A stretch of DNA of 6,119 nucleotides from Anaerolineaceae bacterium (GTDB lineage Bacteria; Chloroflexota; Anaerolineae; Anaerolineales; Villigracilaceae): positions 1-6,119 of the forward strand of contig VFKQ01000049.1 of assembly GCA_009885445.1 (NCBI GenBank), given 5' to 3'. A model generated the notes under the pieces. That model worked only from the letters and a program-made list of their open reading frames with translations, did no database searches and was not told where the DNA came from. This document shows positions 1 through 4,667 of the stretch, one piece after another (positions within the stretch are counted from its first letter, which is position 1; each line of letters opens with the position of its first letter). The position numbers and the translations under genes are program-made.

Positions 1-52
1 CACCGAGATCGAAGCCGCGCTGGCCGAGATCGCCGCGGCACCGCCGCAGTAA
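1..52 (+). CDS. C-terminal end of an unidentified protein (partial)
   Basis: An open frame enters from the left edge and stops at TAA 50-52. The visible tail reads TEIEAALAEIAAAPPQ, an alanine-rich, probably helical C-terminus ending in a short Pro/Gln tail. This is too little to assign a family. That it is a real gene end is supported by its GC-rich coding-like composition and by the strong intrinsic terminator that starts 19 bases after the stop. A histidine-utilisation partner of the following hutI is possible but cannot be seen from 16 residues. Confidence 0.6.
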   Translation, partial: TEIEAALAEIAAAPPQ

Positions 53-70
53 CGCGTAAAACTTAAAACG

Positions 71-105
71 AAACGGACGCTGTCGCGAGACAGCGTCCGT
101 TTTTT
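71..105 (+). terminator. Strong Rho-independent terminator
   Basis: A perfect 14-bp stem (71-84 with 89-102, core ACGGACGCTGTC) closes a GCGA tetraloop of the GNRA type (85-88). It runs into a T-tract (100-105) followed by GG and more T. It sits 18 bases after the stop of the upstream gene and 68 bases before hutI. It should therefore end the upstream transcript and leave hutI dependent on its own promoter in 106-172. I saw no convincing -35/-10 pair in that short stretch. Confidence 0.93.
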
Positions 106-172
106 GGTTTTGTCTCTATTGTGTGGTTAAATTGCCTCACTGAACACTGCTCACTTAAAACTGGACACAGAA

Positions 173-1447
173 ATGCTCCTCCACTCCTCCACCCAACTCC
201 TCACCCTCCAAGGCCCCCCGCAACGCGGACGCGACCTCGGGGCACTCGGCCTCATCGAAAACGGCGCGGTCTTAATCCGCGACGAAAAAATTCTCGCCGT
301 CGGCGGCACCGATGAACTGCGCGCCTCCTTTCCCGACGAACCCGCCCTCAGCGCGGACGGATGCGTCATCCTCCCGGGCTTCGTTGATCCGCACACACAT
401 CTTCCGTGGGCCGGTGACCGCGCCAACGAATTCGAATTAAAAATGTCCGGCGTGCCCTACCTCGATATTCTCGCAAAAGGCGGCGGCATTCTTTCAACCG
501 TCAAACAAACGCGCGCCGCGAGTCTCAAGTCGCTCATCTCGCAAACCCGCGCCCGCGCCCAACGCGCCTTCCTGCACGGCACCACCACCGCCGAAGCCAA
601 AACCGGTTACGGCCTCAACCTCGCCAGCGAACTGCGCCTCCTGCAAACCCTGCTCGCGCTCAACGACGAAGGCCCGCTCGAACTCGCCATCACCTTCCTC
701 GGCGCGCACGCCATCGCTCCCGAATTTAAAAATGATCCGCAGGGCTACGTCGACGAAATCACAAACACAATGTTGCCTCTGCTCAAAGATTGGTGGGAGA
801 CTCACGCCCCGCATTTGACTCTGCCCTTCGTGGACGTTTTCTGCGAAACGAAAGCGTTCAGCCTCGACCAGTCGCGTCAGGTCCTCGCTCGGGCCGGGTC
901 GCTGGGATTCCCGTTAAAAATTCACGCTGACGAATTCGACAACCTCGGCGGTGCAACTCTCGCCGTCGAATTGGGCGCCGCCTCCGCCGATCACCTCGTG
1001 CGCACCTCCGACGCAGACATCGCCGCCCTCGCCAAATCGGACACGGTCGCTGTGTCCCTGCCATGCACGCCCTTCGGCCTCGCCGAAAAAGATTACACCC
1101 CCGCGCAAAAAATTATCGCCGCTGGAGGATTGCTCGCCCTCGCCAGCGACTGCAACCCGGGAACCACCTGGAACGAGTCGATGCAGTTTGTCATCGCCCT
1201 CGCCTGCCGCGCCATGAAGCTGACTCCCGCGCAAGCCATCGCCGCTTCGACGATTAACGCCGCGCACGCTATCCGCCGCGCCGACACAATCGGCTCCATC
1301 GAAGTCGGCAAACAAGCCGACTTGCTGATTCTGTCCGTGCCCGATTACCGTCACCTCGGTTATCGTTACGGGACGAACCTCGTCCGTCAAGTAGTGAAGC
1401 GCGGCAAGGTCTACTCGGTGGATGCAAATTATTATCGAATGGCTTAA
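173..1447 (+). CDS. hutI: Imidazolonepropionase
   Basis: A complete 424-residue cytosolic metal-dependent amidohydrolase, close to the usual ~400-420 length of the family. The enzyme hydrolyses 4-imidazolone-5-propanoate to N-formimidoyl-L-glutamate, the third step of histidine degradation. Seen in the sequence: the metal-binding HTH motif in VDPHTH (H74, H76), the HutI block GDRANEFELK (81-90), GTTTAEAKTGYGL (136-148), FLGAHA (175-180), KIHADEF with metal ligand H251 and probable general base E254, SADH (H274), and ASDCNPG with D326 as the remaining metal ligand. All expected catalytic residues are present. The ATG at 173 gives an N-terminus that fits the family (a short beta-domain strand before LIENGAVLIRDEKI). 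Its ribosome site is weak (GGA, 163-165). No other hut gene is visible. The gene stops directly at the edge of a repeat arm (1449 on) and no T-tract terminator follows. Confidence 0.97.
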   Translation: MLLHSSTQLLTLQGPPQRGRDLGALGLIENGAVLIRDEKILAVGGTDELRASFPDEPALSADGCVILPGFVDPHTHLPWAGDRANEFELKMSGVPYLDILAKGGGILSTVKQTRAASLKSLISQTRARAQRAFLHGTTTAEAKTGYGLNLASELRLLQTLLALNDEGPLELAITFLGAHAIAPEFKNDPQGYVDEITNTMLPLLKDWWETHAPHLTLPFVDVFCETKAFSLDQSRQVLARAGSLGFPLKIHADEFDNLGGATLAVELGAASADHLVRTSDADIAALAKSDTVAVSLPCTPFGLAEKDYTPAQKIIAAGGLLALASDCNPGTTWNESMQFVIALACRAMKLTPAQAIAASTINAAHAIRRADTIGSIEVGKQADLLILSVPDYRHLGYRYGTNLVRQVVKRGKVYSVDANYYRMA

Positions 1448-1448
1448 T

Positions 1449-1493
1449 TTTTTTCACCGCGAAGAGGCGAAGGGTGCGAAGAAAATTTAATAA
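1449..1493 (+). repeat. Left (inverted) arm of CTTCGCG-type repeat
   Basis: The stretch contains TTCACCGCGAAG, then GGCGAAGG and TGCGAAG, then an AT-rich inner end (AAAATTTAAT). It is a degenerate tandem of a GCGAAG(n) unit. Its reverse complement matches the arms at 1934-1980 and 2038-2084: against the second, about 19 of 26 bases agree over the core, and the final CTTCGCGGTGAAA is identical. It fills almost the whole gap between hutI and the GxxExxR gene. The latter's ribosome site (AAGGGA, 1495-1500) lies just inside it. Confidence 0.8.
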
Positions 1494-1507
1494 GAAGGGA
1501 AGAAAAG

Positions 1508-1942
1508 ATGATTGATATTGAGGATGTAGCACGGGATGTTGTTGATGCGGCAATTAAGGTTCACATGGCTTTGGGGCCAGGATTGCTGGAGTCTGCATAT
1601 CGTGAATGCCATGCGTTTGAACTTCGAAAACGTGGACGAACAGTTCTGACAGAAGTGAAGTTGCCCATCACCTATGATGGCAACACGGTGGACGCGGGCT
1701 ATCGGTTGGATGAACTTGTTGATGATCTTGTCATTGTTGAAAACAAGGCGGTCGAATCCCTGCTCCCTGTTCATCAGGCGCAATTAATGACATACTTGAA
1801 ATTAAGCGAACGGAAAATCGGTTTCCTACTGAATTGGAACGTCAAACGTATGAAAGACGGCATCCGCCGCGTGGTCTATAACCTCACCACGCCATCGCCT
1901 TACCCATCAGGGAAATTCCCGCCTCCCCCTTCCCGAAATTAA
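1508..1942 (+). CDS. GxxExxR-family protein (PD-(D/E)XK nuclease-like fold)
   Basis: A complete 144-residue protein. The N-terminal helix region VVDAAIKVHMALGPGLLESAY carries the family signature (G25, E28, Y31, R32). The central part holds the PD-(D/E)XK-like core: YRLDELV (D68), then VIVENKA with E78 and K80 as the E-x-K pair. VHQAQLMTYLKL (88-99) and GFLLNWNV (105-112) follow, both characteristic. From family knowledge this is a small stand-alone protein with a nuclease-type fold; its substrate and biological role are not established. The ATG at 1508 has a good ribosome site (AAGGGA, 7 bases away). Residues after about 127 form a Pro/Ser-rich tail that runs into the right repeat arm, and the stop codon lies inside that arm. 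The gene looks lower in GC than hutI. Its setting between inverted repeat arms suggests it moves or is copied with them (inference). Confidence 0.9.
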   Translation: MIDIEDVARDVVDAAIKVHMALGPGLLESAYRECHAFELRKRGRTVLTEVKLPITYDGNTVDAGYRLDELVDDLVIVENKAVESLLPVHQAQLMTYLKLSERKIGFLLNWNVKRMKDGIRRVVYNLTTPSPYPSGKFPPPPSRN

Positions 1943-1980
1943 TTCCCTTTCGCGCCCTTCTTTTCTTCGCGGTGAAGAAA
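1934..1980 (-). repeat. Right arm, copy a, of CTTCGCG-type repeat
   Basis: It opens with the AT-rich inner end CGAAATTAATT, continues through TTTCGCG and CCCTTC, and ends with CTTCGCGGTGAAG. It is inverted relative to the arm at 1449-1493. Bases 1934-1977 align without gaps to 2038-2081, with about 38 of 44 identical. The GxxExxR stop codon (1940-1942) is embedded in its first bases. Confidence 0.82.
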
Positions 1981-2037
1981 GATCAGAACCGAGCGTTCCC
2001 TAGGCCAACGATAACCCACACCGCTAGAATTCCTTCG

Positions 2038-2084
2038 CGAAATTAATTTTCCTTCGCGTTCTTCCTTTCTTCGCGGTGAAAGAA
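2038..2084 (-). repeat. Right arm, copy b, of CTTCGCG-type repeat
   Basis: A second copy in the same orientation as 1934-1980, 104 bases further on. The two are separated by a ~57-base spacer (1981-2037) in which I see no gene. It begins CGAAATTAATTTT and ends CTTCGCGGTGAAAGAA. This copy is the closer match to the reverse complement of the left arm, both in the TGAAA ending and in the ATTTT inner end. It could therefore be the true outer boundary of the unit. Confidence 0.8.
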
Positions 2085-2105
2085 TCTCACTTATTAAAGA
2101 GGCCC

Positions 2106-2306
2106 ATGACAATTGACTTTTCATACTTCACCACCTGGATGTGGGTCATCATTGTGCTGGTAGTTGCGATTGGCGCTCTGCGTTTTTTCGGTCACCTCAT
2201 CGCGGGTTTCTTGCGCTTTGTGTTAAATTTCTTCAGGTATTTTATTATTCTTGCGCTTTTGCTGATTGTGCTGTATTTTGTTTTAGGTGCGTTCGCTTCG
2301 CCCTGA
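2106..2306 (+). CDS. Small double-pass membrane protein, function unknown
   Basis: A 66-residue, very hydrophobic protein. Two predicted membrane helices are visible: about residues 11-29 (WMWVIIVLVVAIGALRFFG) and about 44-63 (RYFIILALLLIVLYFVL). They are separated by a short amphipathic segment with R38 and R44, and the C-terminus is short (GAFASP). The ATG at 2106 is preferred: AAAGAGG (2096-2102) precedes it, although only three bases away. The in-frame GTG at 2076 lies inside the repeat arm and would add MKESHLLKRP. I do not recognise the family. Composition, Phe/Leu/Ile content and codon structure support a real gene rather than chance, but the length keeps certainty moderate. It starts 22 bases after the repeat arm ends. 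Confidence 0.68.
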   Translation: MTIDFSYFTTWMWVIIVLVVAIGALRFFGHLIAGFLRFVLNFFRYFIILALLLIVLYFVLGAFASP

Positions 2307-2331
2307 AACCCAGAGCGGGTAAACTTGGTGG

Positions 2332-2360
2332 GTTAATCCCGGATATGTTTTTGATAAAAT
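2332..2360 (+). promoter_or_regulatory. Possible sigma-70-type promoter for the oxidoreductase gene
   Basis: TTAATC (2332-2337) and TAAAAT (2355-2360) are separated by 17 bases. They lie in the 87-base gap between the small membrane gene and the oxidoreductase and would give a leader of roughly 27 bases. The -10 is reasonable but the -35 is weak, and the gap is AT-rich, so a chance match is possible. Confidence 0.3.
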
Positions 2361-2393
2361 GACATGCGCGATATAAAAAAATTTGGAGCATAA

Positions 2394-3677
2394 ATGAAAA
2401 TTGCAATTATCGGAGCAGGCTTTGGCGGCATGGCCGCCGCATATGACCTGCGCAAGGCGGGGCACGACGTTGTTATATTTGAATCTGCTGACTTCGTCGG
2501 CGGGCTGGCCAGTGGATTCAAAGAGCCGCACTGGGACTGGGCCGTCGAGAAGTTCTATCACCACTGGTTTCAAAGCGACGCTTCGATGCTGGGACTGATC
2601 GCAGAGCTGGGATTAACGGACAAAGTCATCTTTCCACGCCCTTTGACGGTGATGTACCACGACGGAAAGTTTTTCCCCTTCGACTCGATTCTCAACGCCC
2701 TGCGCTTCCCCGGCTTGGGCTTCGGCCTCGACAAAATCCGCTTCGGCTTCGTCGGCCTGTTTCTGCGCCTGACGAATAATTGGCGCGCGCTCGAAAAAGT
2801 CACCGCCGACTCATGGATGTTGAAGTGGGCTGGCAAAAACGTCTACGACAAAATGTGGCGGCCCTTGCTGGTCGGCAAGTTTGGTCCGTTTTACAAAGAT
2901 GTGAACATGGCCTGGATGTGGGCGCGCATCAAGGCACGCTCCACGCGACTGGGCACCTTCGAAGGCGGCTTTCAAAATTTCGCCAATCTGTTCGCGCAGA
3001 AGTTGCGCGCGTTGGGTGTGGAGATTCGCCTCGGGGCGCAGGTCAAGTTTATTAAACGGGACCCGGCCAAAGGTCTCGTTCTTGACGCGGGCGGTGTGCA
3101 GTCGTTTGACCGCGTGCTGGTGACCACGTCGCCGAATCTGATGGCCAAGATGTGCCCCGATTTGCCTGATGATTATCTGCGCGGATTGCTGAGTCTAAAA
3201 TCGATGGGCGCGGTGGTGATGGTGCTTTCGTTGAAACAAAAATTGTCGAACGAGGGCTATTACTGGTTCAACCTTCCGAAAGAGGCAGGCTTTCCGTTTT
3301 TGGCGCTGGTGGAGCATACCAACTTTGTGCCCGCCGAAAAATATGGCGGCGACAATATTATTTATGCGGGTGATTACCTTGAACAAGGCCATCAATACTT
3401 TTCGCTGAGCGACGAGCAATTGCTCGATAAGTTTTTGCCCGCCTTCCAAAAAATAACCCCCGCCTTTCAGCGGGATTGGGTGAAGAAGATTTGGGTGAAC
3501 AAGACGAATTACGCCCAGCCTGTGCCGCTGGTGAATCACTCACAAAATATCCCCGCCATTCAAACGCCGATTGACGGATTGTATTTCGCTTCGATGAGCC
3601 AGGTCTACCCGTGGGACCGCGGCACGAACTTTGCCGTGGAAATTGGGCGCCGCGCGGCGCGGATGATGCTCACATAA
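2394..3677 (+). CDS. NAD(P)/FAD-dependent oxidoreductase (flavin amine oxidase fold)
   Basis: A complete 427-residue cytosolic flavoprotein. The N-terminal Rossmann dinucleotide site reads IIGAGFGGMAAAYDLRKAG (G7, G9, G12), with E30 at the end of the second strand placed to bind the FAD ribose, followed by the second glycine pair in FVGGLASG (34-41). VEKFYHHWFQSD (51-62), WRPLLVGKFG (155-164) and the GTFEGGFQNF block (187-196) are typical of protoporphyrinogen-oxidase/phytoene-desaturase-like proteins (COG1232 group). The C-terminus carries the closing FAD motif GLYFASM...YPWDRGTNFAVEIG (about 395-418). The substrate cannot be read from sequence; relatives often sit near glycosyltransferase or isoprenoid genes, which are not seen here. 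GGAG (2385-2388) five bases before ATG supports the start. The last codons overlap, on the opposite strand, the stop of the GNAT remnant. I see no terminator for this gene. Confidence 0.92.
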   Translation: MKIAIIGAGFGGMAAAYDLRKAGHDVVIFESADFVGGLASGFKEPHWDWAVEKFYHHWFQSDASMLGLIAELGLTDKVIFPRPLTVMYHDGKFFPFDSILNALRFPGLGFGLDKIRFGFVGLFLRLTNNWRALEKVTADSWMLKWAGKNVYDKMWRPLLVGKFGPFYKDVNMAWMWARIKARSTRLGTFEGGFQNFANLFAQKLRALGVEIRLGAQVKFIKRDPAKGLVLDAGGVQSFDRVLVTTSPNLMAKMCPDLPDDYLRGLLSLKSMGAVVMVLSLKQKLSNEGYYWFNLPKEAGFPFLALVEHTNFVPAEKYGGDNIIYAGDYLEQGHQYFSLSDEQLLDKFLPAFQKITPAFQRDWVKKIWVNKTNYAQPVPLVNHSQNIPAIQTPIDGLYFASMSQVYPWDRGTNFAVEIGRRAARMMLT

Positions 3678-3880
3678 AAAACACCGGGCTGGTAAACAAA
3701 TAATTCTCAAACTTTCCAAAGGGCTGGTTGCTCATGAACAGCACGGTGAAGGCATCCATTTGATATTTGCGCTCGAGAAAATATTGGATGGCTTTGCTGT
3801 TGATCAGTCCCACTTCGCCGCCGAAGTCTTCGCCTTTTTTGGGGCGAGACTCTCGGCGTGGGCCAGCACGGCGGGGAAAT
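3670..3880 (-). pseudogene. Truncated, frameshifted copy of the GNAT acetyltransferase C-terminus
   Basis: The reverse strand encodes KGEDFGGEVGLINSKAIQYF and onward to the end PVFFM. This matches residues about 231-299 of the intact GNAT protein at 4668-5567. Bases 3673-3880 align to 4671-4879 with a constant offset of 998, changing to 999 near 3835-3845, where this copy has lost one base and shifted frame. Reading across the shift restores FPAVLAHAESLA. Upstream of 3880 the match fades and there is no start codon with a ribosome site. Most differences from the intact copy are synonymous (for example GGA/GGG, CTG/TTG, CTG/CTA, AGC/AGT, CCG/CCT, CAC/CAT). The few changes include I/V, S/G and T/S. 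That pattern fits an old, once-functional paralog that decayed later. Its stop TGA (3670-3672) overlaps the end of the convergent oxidoreductase gene. Confidence 0.88.
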
Positions 3881-3912
3881 ACCTCCGTCAAAAGCCGTAG
3901 GTGAGATGGAAT

Positions 3913-3942
3913 AAAAAATGCCCGAGATTAGTATCTCGGACA
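3913..3942 (-). terminator. Rho-independent terminator of the lipoprotein gene
   Basis: Read on the minus strand, TGTCCGAGAT (3942-3933) pairs with ATCTCGGGCA (3928-3919) around the loop ACTA. That is ten pairs including one G-T wobble. A run of six T (3918-3913) follows at once. It begins 46 bases after the lipoprotein stop codon. Confidence 0.9.
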
Positions 3943-3987
3943 CTTTCGCTTCAGGACTCGCCTCAACCTGGTTGTATTTCGTGGGCA

Positions 3988-4461
3988 TTATCTTCCGGCG
4001 AACTGCTCGCCGAGCACGCCCTTCAACAGATCTAAAACCGCGGCGTCATCACCGACATACAGGACAAGTACGCGCCCCGCCTTGAAGAAATGGGGAGTTG
4101 CCATCCACATGACCATGCTGGTTCCCACCGACCCGCCGTCGGGTGCCACTTGAGCCGCGTCCGCTTCCATCAACTCAGCGGATTCGTATTCAAAGACCTG
4201 CACGTCCGCGCTGTTGACTTTGATAATCTGCCCCGTCACGCTGAAGAAAGCTTGTTCGACCGTGTCGCCAGGCTCGACAGTCGCGCCAGCCGCTCGTAAC
4301 GCATCAATCAAACTGACGTAATCATCAACAAGCCCGCCATGCGATGTGATGGCTCCAGTATCGGTGACAGGGATGTCGGCGGCTTGCACCCTCGGCGCAC
4401 ATGCCGTAAACAGCATTGCAACCATCAACAGGGATACGAGTGAAAAGATTTTGTGTTTCAT
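3988..4461 (-). CDS. Putative lipoprotein, function unknown
   Basis: A 157-residue secreted lipoprotein. The signal peptide has a basic start (MKHK), a hydrophobic core (IFSLVSLLMVAMLF) and a lipobox FTAC, so Cys21 should be lipidated and the mature ~137-residue protein anchored outside the cytoplasmic membrane. The mature part has no further membrane segment. It opens with a short linker, then LVDDYVSLIDALRAAGATV (44-62), a strand-rich stretch FFSVTGQIIKVNSADVQVFEY (72-92), and a C-terminal region GRVLVLYVGDDAAVLDLLKGVL (129-150). I associate such sequences with uncharacterised Anaerolineae proteins and know no function. The start was set at 4461 because AGGAG (4473-4469) lies seven bases upstream and a signal peptide begins there. 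The longer frame to 4524 would put 21 polar residues before the signal. It lies between an intact and a broken GNAT copy, all on one strand. Confidence 0.85.
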   Translation of the reverse strand: MKHKIFSLVSLLMVAMLFTACAPRVQAADIPVTDTGAITSHGGLVDDYVSLIDALRAAGATVEPGDTVEQAFFSVTGQIIKVNSADVQVFEYESAELMEADAAQVAPDGGSVGTSMVMWMATPHFFKAGRVLVLYVGDDAAVLDLLKGVLGEQFAGR

Positions 4462-4468
4462 TTTGTTT

Positions 4469-4473
4469 CTCCT
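4469..4473 (-). promoter_or_regulatory. Ribosome binding site deciding the lipoprotein start
   Basis: AGGAG on the minus strand, seven bases before the ATG at 4461. It is the best Shine-Dalgarno match in the window and rules out the upstream in-frame ATG at 4524. Confidence 0.85.
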
Positions 4474-4551
4474 TTTTACACATGGATTTGAATTGAGCAA
4501 TCGCTCCCGTGGCGATGACGACAATGCTCGTGTTTTTGTTTCCGCGTTCTT

Positions 4552-4557
4552 GTTATA
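4552..4557 (-). promoter_or_regulatory. Possible -10 element for the lipoprotein gene
   Basis: TATAAC on the minus strand (GTTATA on plus), about 91 bases before the start codon. No good -35 is found 16-18 bases upstream, so this is weak. The implied leader would include a small imperfect hairpin (ATCGC 4500-4504 with GCGAT 4512-4516, flanked by GAGCA/TGCTC). The rest of the 206-base gap 4462-4667 holds only this leader and the palindromic hairpin described separately; I see no gene in it. Confidence 0.3.
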
Positions 4558-4623
4558 CCCCTCCCTGGTAGCGGTGGAACCGTAAAAAAGGAGTGCTACT
4601 TGTCAGTCTTTTGGCTGAAAAGC

Positions 4624-4656
4624 AGACTTCCGAAGTCTCGGGGACTTCGGAAGTCT
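4624..4656. terminator. Palindromic 14-bp hairpin, probable GNAT terminator or REP-like element
   Basis: AGACTTCCGAAGTC (4624-4637) and GACTTCGGAAGTCT (4643-4656) are perfect reverse complements around a five-base loop. Each arm is itself almost palindromic (ACTTCCGAAGT), so two smaller stems could form as an alternative. It lies 12 bases after the GNAT stop on the minus strand, where it is followed by GCTTTTC, a short T-run. On the plus strand it is followed by TTTGTTT. It may end transcription in either direction. The self-similar arms also resemble repetitive extragenic palindromes, which a genome-wide copy count would settle. Confidence 0.75.
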
Positions 4657-4667
4657 TTGTTTGGGAA

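Larger units (their letters stand above)
1449..2084. other. Candidate GxxExxR cassette bounded by inverted repeats
   Basis: One inverted arm precedes and two tandem arms follow a single small gene, all of the same degenerate CTTCGCG repeat family with AT-rich inner ends. The arrangement resembles a compact non-autonomous mobile unit or a gene trapped within a dispersed repeat. No transposase is encoded, and I could not find a convincing target-site duplication at the outer ends (GCTTAA on the left, GAATCTCAC on the right). Mobility is inference only. Confidence 0.4.

Noticed and set aside
106..172. A hutI promoter such as TTGCCT (132-137) with TTAAAA (155-160).
   Set aside because: The spacing is right, but the -10 match is poor and the transcript would begin almost at the start codon; not strong enough to list.
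494..1390. Several long antisense open frames opposite hutI (494-814, 914-1390 and others).
   Set aside because: They are typical mirror frames of a GC-rich gene with strong third-position bias. hutI itself has all catalytic motifs.
1449..2084. CRISPR array, because of the repeated arms.
   Set aside because: There are only three degenerate copies in mixed orientation, with irregular spacing and a gene between. The pattern is that of dispersed intergenic repeats.
2307..2333. AACCCA / TGGGTT inverted repeat with a 15-base loop as terminator of the small membrane gene.
   Set aside because: The stem is only six pairs, the loop is long, and no T-tract follows; at most a weak operator-like dyad.
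3707..3988. Minus-strand 93-codon open frame between the lipoprotein and the GNAT remnant.
   Set aside because: It crosses the intrinsic terminator hairpin and reads the remnant in the wrong frame. Only its last part makes sense, in the other frame, as GNAT.
4459..4524. Longer start for the lipoprotein at 4524, adding 21 residues.
   Set aside because: The extra residues are polar and basic and would bury the signal peptide. The internal ATG at 4461 has a near-perfect AGGAG at ideal spacing.
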